From Lentisphaeria bacterium UBA1791 (lineage in GTDB: Bacteria > Verrucomicrobiota > Lentisphaeria > Victivallales > Victivallaceae): a stretch of DNA of 24,217 nt. Position numbers and translations under genes: made by a program. Below the pieces are notes generated by a model, which was not told where the DNA came from, searched no databases, and saw only the letters and a list, made by a program, of their open reading frames with translations. Below, one piece after another: positions 1 through 8,814 of this stretch. The DNA lies in the NCBI GenBank assembly GCA_002314455.1, contig DCFZ01000035.1, forward strand, positions 33,787 to 58,003. The letters are read 5' to 3'. Numbering within the stretch: the first letter of the stretch is position 1; every line of letters begins with the position of its first letter.

Positions 1-4
1 TCCT

Positions 5-32
5 GCGAGAGGGCTCACGCCGCCCCTCTCGC
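5..32. repeat. extragenic palindrome at left edge
   Basis: GCGAGAGGG (5-13) and CCCTCTCGC (24-32) are perfect 9-base inverted repeats around a 10-base loop. No T-tract follows on either strand, so it does not look like an intrinsic terminator by itself. It lies just beyond the 3' end of uvrB. It may be a REP-like element or belong to the neighbouring gene outside the window. Confidence 0.45.
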
Positions 33-46
33 GCTCACCCCAGGCG

Positions 47-66
47 CCCGCTTGCGCGGGATTTTT
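47..66 (+). terminator. possible rho-independent terminator for a rightward gene outside the window
   Basis: CCCGC (47-51), loop TTGC, GCGGG (56-60), then ATTTTT up to 66. The T-run is on the plus strand only, so it would stop transcription entering from the left and not the leftward uvrB transcript. A second small hairpin, GGTGC-tgc-GCACC (68-80), follows directly. Short 5 bp stem; moderate support. Confidence 0.4.
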
Positions 67-85
67 AGGTGCTGCGCACCATTAT

Positions 86-2116
86 TTACTTTTGTAATGA
101 CTTGATGCGATCGCGCAGTTGAGCGGCGCGTTCAAATTCGAGTTTTTCGGCGGCGGCGAACATCTCGTTGGTCAGTTCGGCGATCAACGCCTCTTTTTCC
201 GACGGCGAAATATCGAGTTTATCGAGGTCGAAGCGGGGTGAATCTTCCCATTGCGTTTCTGCGAGGCGGGGCATTTTCTTTGCCATTTTGGCATCGTGTT
301 TTGCCTGTGATTTCGGGGAAGCGATGATTTCCTGGATTGTAAGTTTTTTTTCTTTTTTGATTGTTGCGGGTATGATGTGATGAGCCTTGTTGTAGGCGAT
401 TTGTTTTTTGCGGCGGTTTTCCGTTTGAGTTAAAAGGCCTTTGATGCCGGGGGTGACGTTGTCGGCGTACAAAATGACGCGTCCTGCCGCGTTGCGTGCG
501 GCGCGGCCGCAGGTTTGGATCAATGCGCGTTCGCTGCGCAGGAAGCCGACTTTGTCGGCGTCGAGGATGGCGACGAGTGCGACTTCGGGCAGGTCGATGC
601 CTTCGCGGAGCAAGTTGATGCCGATGGTGCATTCATATTCGCCGTCGCGCAACTTGTTGAGTACGCGCACGCGTTCGAGGGCGTCGAGTTCGCTGTGCAG
701 ATAGCCTGCCTTGATGCCGGCTTCGTTGAGATAATCGGCGAGCCGCTCGGAACTTTTTTTGGTCAGCGTGGTGACGAGCGTGCGTTCGCCGCGTGCCGTG
801 GCAGCGCGGATCTCGGCGATGACGTCGTCGAGTTGTCCTTCGAGCGGGCGGATCTCGATTTCGGGGTCGAGCAATCCGGTGGGGCGCACGACCAGTTCAA
901 TCGGTTCGCCGCTTTTTTCCAATTCGTATTCGCCGGGGGTGGCGGAAACGAAAACGACTTCGTGATTGACGTTGCAAAATTCCTCAAAGGTGAGCGGGCG
1001 GTTTTCCAGCGCGGAAGGGAGTCGGAAGCCGTGTTCAATCAACACCTCTTTGCGGTGGCGGTCGGCCTTGTACATTGCCTGAAGTTGCGGCAAAGTGACG
1101 TGTGATTCGTCGATGACGGTCAGGAAATCGTCGGGGAAAAAGTCGAAAAGACAGTAGGGACGCATTCCGCGCTTGCGGTTGGAAAGGTACATCGAATAAT
1201 TTTCGATGCCGCTGCAATAGCCGAGTTCGCGCATCATTTCAAGGTCGTAGGTGACGCGCTGGTGGAGCCGTTGCGCTTCGACGAGCAGATTTTTTTCTTC
1301 AAAGTAGGCGACGCGCTGTGCCATTTCGTCGCGGATGAGCTGTTCGGCGCTTTCGATGCGATCCTGCGGCATCACGAATTGCTTGCAGGGAAAGAGCGTC
1401 GCGGTGTCGGACTTTTGTACGACTTTGCCCGAAAGCGCATTGCGCCGCTCGAGCTTTTCGATCTCGTCGCCGAAAAAGCTGACGCGGACGAAATCATCGC
1501 GTTGCGGTTCAAAGACGTCGACGGTGTCGCCGCGCACGCGGAATTCGCCGCGTTCGGGGGCGGCGTCGTTGCGCAGATACTGGATGTCGACGAGCCGCTT
1601 CAACAATTCCTTGCGGCTGAGCGTGTCGCCGGTGTGGAGCGTCACACACATTTCGCTGAATTCCTCGGGGGCGCCGAGACTGTAAATGCAGGAAACGCTT
1701 GCGACGACGATGACGTCGCGCCGTTCGATGAGACTGGTTGTCGCGGAAAGGCGGAGCCGTTCGATGTCCTCGTTGATTGAAGCGTCCTTGGCGATGTAGG
1801 TGTCGGTCTGCGGGATGTAGGATTCCGGCAGATAGTAATCGTAATAGCTGACGAAATACTCGACGGCGTTTTCCGGGAAAAAGCTTTTGAATTCGCTGTA
1901 AAGCTGAGCCGCAAGCGTTTTGTTGTGCGACAAAACGAGCACGGGGCGGTCGCATTCGGCGATCGCGCACGCGAGCGTGTAGGTCTTGCCGCTGCCCGTC
2001 ACGCCGAGGAGCGTCTGATAGGGCTTGCGGGCGGCGAAATTTTTCTTGAGCGCCGCGATCGCTTCGGGCTGATCGCCCGCGGGCGGAAAGGGCGCGTGCA
2101 GTTTGAAAATACCCAT
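86..2116 (-). CDS. uvrB: UvrABC excinuclease subunit B
   Basis: UvrB is the DNA-damage verification subunit of cytoplasmic nucleotide excision repair; it is loaded by UvrA and recruits UvrC for incision. The 676-residue product matches the usual length (E. coli about 673). Visible features are Walker A GVTGSGKT (38-45), the tyrosine-rich beta-hairpin that inserts between the strands (about 88-100, containing YYDYYLPE), the DESH box of helicase motif II (336-339), and the C-terminal UVR helical hairpin that binds UvrC (about 635-676). The ATG follows the stop of the upstream NIF3-family gene by 2 bp, with no good Shine-Dalgarno of its own, so translational coupling is likely. No SOS-type operator was recognised. 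Identification is secure. Confidence 0.98.
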   Translation of the reverse strand: MGIFKLHAPFPPAGDQPEAIAALKKNFAARKPYQTLLGVTGSGKTYTLACAIAECDRPVLVLSHNKTLAAQLYSEFKSFFPENAVEYFVSYYDYYLPESYIPQTDTYIAKDASINEDIERLRLSATTSLIERRDVIVVASVSCIYSLGAPEEFSEMCVTLHTGDTLSRKELLKRLVDIQYLRNDAAPERGEFRVRGDTVDVFEPQRDDFVRVSFFGDEIEKLERRNALSGKVVQKSDTATLFPCKQFVMPQDRIESAEQLIRDEMAQRVAYFEEKNLLVEAQRLHQRVTYDLEMMRELGYCSGIENYSMYLSNRKRGMRPYCLFDFFPDDFLTVIDESHVTLPQLQAMYKADRHRKEVLIEHGFRLPSALENRPLTFEEFCNVNHEVVFVSATPGEYELEKSGEPIELVVRPTGLLDPEIEIRPLEGQLDDVIAEIRAATARGERTLVTTLTKKSSERLADYLNEAGIKAGYLHSELDALERVRVLNKLRDGEYECTIGINLLREGIDLPEVALVAILDADKVGFLRSERALIQTCGRAARNAAGRVILYADNVTPGIKGLLTQTENRRKKQIAYNKAHHIIPATIKKEKKLTIQEIIASPKSQAKHDAKMAKKMPRLAETQWEDSPRFDLDKLDISPSEKEALIAELTNEMFAAAEKLEFERAAQLRDRIKSLQK

Positions 2117-2118
2117 TT

Positions 2119-2880
2119 TTACAACAGCGTCGGGAGGTCGAAAAAGTGCATTTCGACGCCGGGAAATTCCTTTTGCATTTTTTTCATCAACGCGTTGATG
2201 CCGGTCGTTTCGCTCGCATAGTGGCCAAAGGCGATGACGCCGACGCCGCTTTCCAGCGCGGGGTAGTACATCGTGTGATTGAGTTCGCCCGTGACGAGCA
2301 GATCATACTTCTGGTCGATCGCTTCCTGCAGTGCGCACATGCCGCCGCCGCCGGAGCAGACCGCGATGCGCTTGACGTTGCCGGAACCGAGGAGCATCAC
2401 CTCCTCTTCCGGATAAAGTTTCTGAAAGATGTCGGCGATGCTTGCAAGCGGTGTTGTTTTGGCGAGTTCGCCGCCGAAGCCGATCTCACTGCCGTGATAG
2501 CGGCAGAACGGCTCGCGCTTTTTGAGCTTCAGAATATCGCAGATCACGGCGTTGTTGCCGACTTCGGGGTGCGCGTCAAGCGGCAGATGCGCCGCGTATA
2601 AGCTGATATTGTGCCGCAAAAGCATACCGAAACGTCTGGCGTCGATGCCGGTGAGGCGTTTGGGGTAGGCGCCCCAGCTTAATCCGTGGTGAACGACGAC
2701 CATTTCGGCGCCCAGTTTTGCCGCGCAGTCAAAGAGCAGCTGACACGCGTCGACGCCGAAAACGATTTTGGTGATCTCGTTTTTGCCCTCGACCTGCAAT
2801 CCGTTGTTGGAAACGTCGTCGGCAAAAGCGGCGAGGTTGAGATATTGATCGAGAAAAGCTGTGATTTTTTCGCGTTGCAT
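2119..2880 (-). CDS. NIF3/YbgI family dinuclear metal protein (GTP cyclohydrolase 1 type 2-like)
   Basis: A 253-residue member of the NIF3 (DUF34) family, toroidal proteins with a dinuclear metal centre. The molecular role is poorly settled: some members are annotated as GTP cyclohydrolase I type 2, others as metal-insertion or hydrolase proteins. The expected ligands are present: H64 and H65 in VVVHHG, D102 in HLPLDAH, and H220 and E224 in the GHYASE motif, which match the YbgI ligand set in order and spacing. The length fits the short form without the central inserted domain. The ATG is preceded by AAAGGA at suitable distance. The gene lies just downstream of the terminator that ends the EF-G-like gene and is coupled to uvrB by a 2 bp gap. 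Family assignment is firm, function open. Confidence 0.9.
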   Translation of the reverse strand: MQREKITAFLDQYLNLAAFADDVSNNGLQVEGKNEITKIVFGVDACQLLFDCAAKLGAEMVVVHHGLSWGAYPKRLTGIDARRFGMLLRHNISLYAAHLPLDAHPEVGNNAVICDILKLKKREPFCRYHGSEIGFGGELAKTTPLASIADIFQKLYPEEEVMLLGSGNVKRIAVCSGGGGMCALQEAIDQKYDLLVTGELNHTMYYPALESGVGVIAFGHYASETTGINALMKKMQKEFPGVEMHFFDLPTLL

Positions 2881-2894
2881 AATGTTTTCCTTTC

Positions 2895-2933
2895 AAAAAA
2901 CGGCGCGACGGAAAGAGTTTTTCCGCCGCGCCG
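2895..2933 (-). terminator. rho-independent terminator after the EF-G-like gene
   Basis: On the minus strand CGGCGCG+TTTCCG pairs with CGGAAA+CGCGCCG (2901-2914 with 2920-2933; 13 pairs, one mismatch, 5-base loop), followed by six T (complement of A2895-2900). The plus strand has no T-run after the stem, so it acts leftward only. Because NIF3-family/uvrB starts 15 bp further on, this is either partial or an attenuator, or the pair has a promoter inside the EF-G-like gene. Confidence 0.8.
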
Positions 2934-2949
2934 CCGATGAATCAAACGT

Positions 2950-4962
2950 TTATTCGTTCTCTTTTTCGACTTCCGCCTGATGCTTGGCGATGATCGCATT
3001 GGCGACGTTGGCGGGGACTTGCTCGTAGCGCACGAATTCCATATCAAAGGAACCCTTGCCCTGCGTCATGCTCCGCAATTCGGTCGCGTACTTGCGCATT
3101 TCGGCGAGCGGGACTTCCGCCTGAACGACCTGCATGCCCTCGTCCATTTCCATGCCGATGACGCGGCCGCGCTTGTGGTTGAGGTCGCCGGTGACGTCGC
3201 CCATGTAGGCGTCGGGAATGTGGATCGAAACTTTCATCACGGGCTCCATCAAGACCGGCTTCGCCTTGCTGAAAGCGTCGCGCAACGCCATGCGGCCGGC
3301 GATCTTGAACGCCATTTCGTTGGAATCGACCGGGTGATACTTGCCGTCGTAGACCGCGACGCGGACTCGTTCGACGGTGCAGCCGACCAGCGGGCCGTCC
3401 GCCATCACTTCGAGGATGCCTTTTTCGACGGCGGGGATGAAGTTTTTGGGAATCGTGCCGCCGACGACTTCGTTGGCGAATTCATACCCTTCCTCGCGGT
3501 AGGCGATCTTGAGGAAAACCTCGGCGAACTGCCCCGCGCCGCCCGTCTGTTTCTTGTGGCGGTAGTGCCCCTCGGCGGGCGCGGTGATCGTCTCGCGATA
3601 GGGGGTCTTGGGCGTGTTGAGTGCGACTTCGACTTTGAATTGCTCTTTCAGCCGGCGTGCGGCGATCGCGAGCTGCTGGTCGCCCATGCCGAGGAGCAGC
3701 TGCTCGTGGGTTTCCGGATCGCGCGCCAGCCGGATCGTCGGCGAGCATTCGCAGATCTTGGCAAGCCCCGTGAGGATCTTTTCATCTTCGCCCTGCTTGA
3801 CCGCGCTGATCGCATAACTCATGACGGGGTTGGGCAATTCGATGCCGGGCAGCGGCTTGATCGCCGCGCTGGTTGAAAGCGTGTCGCCGACGTGGGAATC
3901 CTTGAGCTTTGCGACCGCAAAGACGGTGCCGGGTTCGGCGGAAGCGAGCGTCGACTGGTTTTTGCCGTTCATCAACAACAGCTGACCGATGCGTTCCTTG
4001 GTGTTGGTGACGGGGTTGAAAAGTTCGCTGTCGGGCTTGAACGTGCCGCTCACGGTGCGGATGAACGTGAGCTGACCGTTGAAGGGATCGTTGACCGCCT
4101 TGAAAACGATGCCGAACGCATCGCCGTCGTCGGCGACCTTGGAGGGCCCGCCGGGCAACGCGACGTATTCGAGCGGAGTCGGGAAAAATTCGGTGATCGC
4201 ATCCATCAGTTCGGCGATGCCGATGTCCTTGGCGGCGCTGACCGGGAAAACGGGGATGGTCTTGCCGGCGATGACGCTCTTGCGCAATCCCTGCTTGATC
4301 TCGTCGACCGTCAGTTTTTCGCCGTCGAGGTAACGCATCATCAATGCGTCGTCGGTTTCGGCGATCGCATCCATCCAGAGCGTGCGGCATTCGGCAACGT
4401 CGTCGGCGATGTCGGCGGGCAGATTTTCGTCGAAAATGCTGACCACTTTGGTGAAGTTTTCGGCATCGCCGATCGGCCAGACGAGCGGAATGATGACGTT
4501 TCTGCCGTGGTTTTTGCGCATGACTTCGAGCGTCGCCTTAAAACTGGCGCGCTCCTTGTCGAGGCGGTTGACGACGCCGAAGCGGGGAATGCCGCGCTTT
4601 TTGGCGAGCTTCCACGCCCGCGCCGTGCCGAATTGCGGGCCTTCGACGGCGTCGATGACGACGAGTGCGGCATCGCAGGCGCGGATTGCGGCGATGTACT
4701 GACCGACGAATTCACCGTATCCGGGCGTGTCGACAAAGAAGAAGTGGTAATCTTTCCACTTGCAGTTCAAAATGGAGGAGTAGATGCTGGACTGTTTTTC
4801 CTGCTCTTCGACGGAAAAATCGCTGGTGGTGTTTTTCTCTTCGATCGCGCCGCACCGCGGAATCGCGCCCGCCTTGAAAAGCATTCTTTCGCAGAGCAGT
4901 GTTTTGCCGCTGCCCGAGTGACCGCCGATGACGAAGTTACGATAGTTGGAAACGTTGCCCAT
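2950..4962 (-). CDS. elongation factor G-like translational GTPase (EF-G paralogue, FusA2-like)
   Basis: A 670-residue five-domain EF-G-like GTPase. The G domain shows G1 GHSGSGKT (14-21), G3 DTPGYGEF (78-85) and G4 NRLD (132-135, for NKxD). A domain IV segment reads HKKQTGGAGQF, and the C-terminus looks like domains IV-V of EF-G. It is not the canonical fusA: G1 lacks the AHIDAGKTT form, and the switch I motif RGITI is replaced by QSSIY near residues 57-61, so the invariant switch threonine is not evident. This pattern resembles the FusA2/EF-G-like paralogues of unclear role. The ATG at 4962 is chosen because AAAGGGA stands 7 bases upstream. The in-frame ATG at 5010 lies next to the predicted -10 element, upstream of the transcription start. 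Monocistronic with its own promoter and terminator. Confidence 0.9.
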   Translation of the reverse strand: MGNVSNYRNFVIGGHSGSGKTLLCERMLFKAGAIPRCGAIEEKNTTSDFSVEEQEKQSSIYSSILNCKWKDYHFFFVDTPGYGEFVGQYIAAIRACDAALVVIDAVEGPQFGTARAWKLAKKRGIPRFGVVNRLDKERASFKATLEVMRKNHGRNVIIPLVWPIGDAENFTKVVSIFDENLPADIADDVAECRTLWMDAIAETDDALMMRYLDGEKLTVDEIKQGLRKSVIAGKTIPVFPVSAAKDIGIAELMDAITEFFPTPLEYVALPGGPSKVADDGDAFGIVFKAVNDPFNGQLTFIRTVSGTFKPDSELFNPVTNTKERIGQLLLMNGKNQSTLASAEPGTVFAVAKLKDSHVGDTLSTSAAIKPLPGIELPNPVMSYAISAVKQGEDEKILTGLAKICECSPTIRLARDPETHEQLLLGMGDQQLAIAARRLKEQFKVEVALNTPKTPYRETITAPAEGHYRHKKQTGGAGQFAEVFLKIAYREEGYEFANEVVGGTIPKNFIPAVEKGILEVMADGPLVGCTVERVRVAVYDGKYHPVDSNEMAFKIAGRMALRDAFSKAKPVLMEPVMKVSIHIPDAYMGDVTGDLNHKRGRVIGMEMDEGMQVVQAEVPLAEMRKYATELRSMTQGKGSFDMEFVRYEQVPANVANAIIAKHQAEVEKENE

Positions 4963-5001
4963 GATCTGATCCCTTTCGTGGTTTCTTATCGGTACGCAAA
5001 G

Positions 5002-5030
5002 AAGATACAACGCAGAAAATGAGTTTTCAA
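5002..5030 (-). promoter_or_regulatory. sigma70-type promoter of the EF-G-like gene
   Basis: Minus strand: TTGAAA (5025-5030), 17 bp spacer, TATCTT (5002-5007). Transcription would start near 4995, leaving a leader of about 33 bases with an AAAGGGA ribosome site (4970-4976) before the ATG at 4962. Confidence 0.6.
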
Positions 5031-5093
5031 GTGATTTTGCATCGGGAAACGGCAGGATTTGCGAAAAAAATGCAAAAATTTTCGCAAAAAGTG

Positions 5094-5124
5094 AAAAAAA
5101 TGCGCTTTTTGTCTGAAAAAAGCG
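5094..5124 (-). terminator. rho-independent terminator of the accB-accC-SGNH-maf unit
   Basis: On the minus strand CGCTTTTT (complement of 5117-5124) pairs with AAAAAGCG (complement of 5103-5110) around a 6-base loop, then CA and seven T (complement of A5094-5100). It begins 5 bp after the maf stop. A second AT-rich inverted repeat, TTTGCGAAAA (5058-5067) with TTTTCGCAAA (5079-5088), follows between this terminator and the next promoter. Confidence 0.7.
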
Positions 5125-5129
5125 GTTTT

Positions 5130-5672
5130 TCAGCGGGCGAGGATCTCGCCGAGCTTTTTCAGCGGCAGACCGATGATGTTTTCGATCTCGTTGGTGTACG
5201 ATTCGACGATCCAGTCGCCGTGCGATTGGATCGCGTATGCGCCCGCCTTGTCGAGGACGGGGACGGCGGCAAGGTAACGCTCGACGGCTTCGCGCGTGAG
5301 CACTTTAAAGGAAACCTGCGAAACTTCGCGCCAGACGATCTCTTTGCCCGGCGCGAGCAAGGCGACGCCCGTGACGACAAAGTGCTGCTTGCCGGAAAAA
5401 CGCAACAGCATTTTCTTTGCCTCGGCAAGCGTCGCCGGTTTGCCGATCAATTCCCCTTCAAAAATGATTGCGGTGTCGGCGCCGATTATGGTGTCGGCGG
5501 GGTGTTTTGCGGCGACGGCGCGCGCTTTGGCAAGCGCATTTTCCTGCGGCACGGCAAAGAGGTCGCTTCCCGTCGTCGCCTCTTTGGCGTCGGCGGTCTC
5601 GACGGTAAAATCAACCCCCAGACGGCCGAGCAATTCGCGGCGCCGGGGGCTCTTGGAAGCGAGAATGATCAT
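5130..5672 (-). CDS. maf: Maf-family nucleoside triphosphate pyrophosphatase
   Basis: A 180-residue Maf protein, a cytoplasmic house-cleaning enzyme that hydrolyses non-canonical or modified nucleoside triphosphates to the monophosphate and pyrophosphate. It has the N-terminal LASKSPRRRELL motif, catalytic GADT (D66), GKP (77-79), TGV (101-103), DKAGAYAIQ, and NIIGLP near the C-terminus. DKAGAYAIQ resembles the dTTP/UTP-preferring YhdE type rather than the m7GTP-preferring YceF type; that specificity is inferred. The start at 5672 was chosen because the family begins at this methionine; upstream in-frame codons would overlap the previous gene. The preceding SGNH gene's TGA lies 2 bp before this ATG, so the two are probably coupled. 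A terminator follows. Confidence 0.93.
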   Translation of the reverse strand: MIILASKSPRRRELLGRLGVDFTVETADAKEATTGSDLFAVPQENALAKARAVAAKHPADTIIGADTAIIFEGELIGKPATLAEAKKMLLRFSGKQHFVVTGVALLAPGKEIVWREVSQVSFKVLTREAVERYLAAVPVLDKAGAYAIQSHGDWIVESYTNEIENIIGLPLKKLGEILAR

Positions 5673-5674
5673 AT

Positions 5675-6862
5675 TCAGTTGGCGGTAAAGCAGAAAATGC
5701 GGATGCCATTGCCGCAACTTGCCGCATTGTGTTTGCCCAAAACGCGGAGCACGAGCGTGTGTTTGCCGTCGGCGAGTTCGTCGGCAAGCATGACGGTGTA
5801 GGGATAATGCAACACCTTGCTGTAATCCTCGCGGTAGGTGTCGACAACTTGGAATTTTCCGCCGTCGATGCTGTATTCAAGCATTCCCGCGTCGTCGCCC
5901 GCCGTCGTGAAAAATCCGATCGCGCGCCCGGTGAAATCGAGTGTCAGCGTCGCCTTTGGCGTTTCGCTGTGAAGGATCTTTTTGCCGGTATAGCAACTGC
6001 GTTTCTTGCCCGGGATCTTTTCCCAGTCTGGGATGGAAAAACTCCAATCGCCGTCAAATTCCGCCTGATCGGGGCTGATGAGACGCCCGTTGCAGTAGGA
6101 AAATTCGTCGAGCGCCGGGAGTTCGGGGTAGGCGTTCGCCGCGTCGCCCGGTTTGGCGTTGGCGAAAAATCCGTCGATCCACGCCGCGTAGAGCTGACAG
6201 CCGAAAGGCGCCGGGTGGACGCCGCCGAATTTCTGCCAGTCGTATTTCCCCTGCCGGATGTCGCGGCTCACCTGAAGCGCGAAATTGATCGAGGCGATGT
6301 TGTACGCCTGCGCGACCGTTTCGTGCGCGGCGATCTCGTGCGGCGTGGCGCCGCGGCGGTAGTTGTCGAGGTGGCTCTCGTTCGCCGAGTAAAGCAAAAT
6401 GACTTCGCCTTGCACATTGCACTGCCGCAATTGCCGGACGATCCCCTCGATGCCGCGGATGCTGTGCTGCGGAGGAAAGTGACCATCCTGATTGTCGTTG
6501 ACCGCGAATTCGACAAAGAGCAAGTCGATCTTGGGGGCTTTTTTGAGAATGTCCTTGCCGAGCCGGAATGCGCCGGTGTCGGAACAGGTCGAACTGATCC
6601 CCGCGCGGACGAATTTGAATTTGCACTCCGGAAAACGCTTTTTCAACGCTTCCTGCGTGTAGTCGACATAGCCTTTCATCTCGGTGATCGAACCGCCGAG
6701 AAAGCCGATCGTCACTTCTTTGTCGACCGTGATGCGGCGCATCGTATTGGGAATGCCGCCGCGCATTGTGATGACAGGCGTCGTACCGGCGGCAAAGCGC
6801 GATGCGGAAACAGGGATGCTCGCGAGCATCGTCGCCAAGGAAGATTTCCCGAAAATAGTCAC
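5675..6862 (-). CDS. SGNH/GDSL-fold hydrolase with C-terminal beta-rich domain
   Basis: A 395-residue predicted esterase of the SGNH superfamily; substrate unknown, though acetyl-ester removal from carbohydrate is a common role in such architectures. Block I is GGSIT (56-60, nucleophile S58), block II glycine is in AGISST (G88), block III is VNDN (N122), and the catalytic histidine is in GGVHP (H216). The aspartate normally three residues before that His is Gly here (G213), so the protein may use a Ser-His dyad or another acid. Residues from about 250 look like a beta-sandwich accessory domain. The N-terminus (about 6-25) is mildly hydrophobic but not a convincing signal peptide. The start is GTG with AGGA 7 bases upstream, overlapping the accC stop. 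It sits between accC and maf in one transcription unit. Confidence 0.85.
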   Translation of the reverse strand: MTIFGKSSLATMLASIPVSASRFAAGTTPVITMRGGIPNTMRRITVDKEVTIGFLGGSITEMKGYVDYTQEALKKRFPECKFKFVRAGISSTCSDTGAFRLGKDILKKAPKIDLLFVEFAVNDNQDGHFPPQHSIRGIEGIVRQLRQCNVQGEVILLYSANESHLDNYRRGATPHEIAAHETVAQAYNIASINFALQVSRDIRQGKYDWQKFGGVHPAPFGCQLYAAWIDGFFANAKPGDAANAYPELPALDEFSYCNGRLISPDQAEFDGDWSFSIPDWEKIPGKKRSCYTGKKILHSETPKATLTLDFTGRAIGFFTTAGDDAGMLEYSIDGGKFQVVDTYREDYSKVLHYPYTVMLADELADGKHTLVLRVLGKHNAASCGNGIRIFCFTAN

Positions 6863-6871
6863 AGACTGATC

Positions 6872-8242
<1,371 letters not shown>

Positions 8243-8248
8243 GGTGCG

Positions 8249-8695
8249 TTAACCGAGGACAACGAGCGGCTGGCCGTATTCGACCGGCTGACCGTTTTCG
8301 ATGAGGATCTCTTTGACGATACCGGACTTTTCCGCTTTGACTTCGTTCATCACTTTCATCGCTTCGATGACGCCGATGGTCGTGTCGGGGCTGACCTTGT
8401 CGCCGATGGCGATGAAAGGCTGGGCTTCGGGACTGCTGGCGCGATAGAACGTGCCGACCAGCGGCGAATCAATCGTTTCTGCGGGCACGGCGTTGGTGTC
8501 GGCAACCGGCGCGGCAACCGGTGCGGCGGCGATCGGTGCGACCGGCGCGACCGGCGCGACGACCGCGCTGACGCTTGCCGGCGCGGAATTTCCGCGGCGC
8601 AGACAAAGATTGCAACCTTCCGCCTCGATGCTGAATTCGCACAGATCGTATTCGCGCATCAACTCGGCGACTTCTTTGATTTCGTCAATATTCAT
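8249..8695 (-). CDS. accB: biotin carboxyl carrier protein of acetyl-CoA carboxylase
   Basis: A 148-residue BCCP. The C-terminal biotinyl domain (about 76-148) carries the biotinylation motif EAMKVMNE with target K114, and the thumb-like segment near 84-95 (YRASSPEAQPF) is typical of AccB. A flexible Ala/Pro/Val-rich linker (about 38-72) joins it to a short N-terminal helix segment. The start ATG is preceded by AGGGAAG. First gene of a unit with accC, an SGNH hydrolase and maf, transcribed from the promoter at 8753-8781. The leader carries a perfect palindrome that could be a repressor site. Confidence 0.96.
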   Translation of the reverse strand: MNIDEIKEVAELMREYDLCEFSIEAEGCNLCLRRGNSAPASVSAVVAPVAPVAPIAAAPVAAPVADTNAVPAETIDSPLVGTFYRASSPEAQPFIAIGDKVSPDTTIGVIEAMKVMNEVKAEKSGIVKEILIENGQPVEYGQPLVVLG

Positions 8696-8723
8696 TTTAC
8701 TTCCCTGTCATTGTAGGGTTTGC

Positions 8724-8737
8724 CGCTGTTAACAGCG
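8724..8737. promoter_or_regulatory. perfect 14 bp palindrome in the accB leader, candidate operator
   Basis: CGCTGTTAACAGCG is an exact 14-base palindrome with no unpaired centre, placed about +9 to +22 from the predicted accB transcription start. With no loop bases it is more like a protein-binding dyad than an RNA hairpin. It does not resemble the FapR operator as I know it. No second copy was noticed in the window. Confidence 0.35.
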
Positions 8738-8752
8738 ATGGAAACAATGCAA

Positions 8753-8781
8753 AATATAGCACCGAAAATCGGATTTGTCCA
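8753..8781 (-). promoter_or_regulatory. sigma70-type promoter of accB-accC
   Basis: Minus strand: TGGACA (8776-8781), 17 bp spacer, TATATT (8753-8758). The spacer contains a small dyad, CCGA-AAA-TCGG (8762-8772 on plus). Just upstream lies a tandem decamer GCTGAAAATC / GCTGAAAAAC (8789-8808), giving A-tracts in 10 bp phase, as expected for curved or UP-like promoter DNA. Confidence 0.7.
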
Positions 8782-8814
8782 GTTTTTGGCTGAAAATCGC
8801 TGAAAAACGGAGGG

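Noticed and set aside
5673..5717. Longer maf start at 5717
   Set aside because: It would add 15 residues unlike the family and overlap the SGNH gene; the ATG at 5672 matches the conserved Maf N-terminus.
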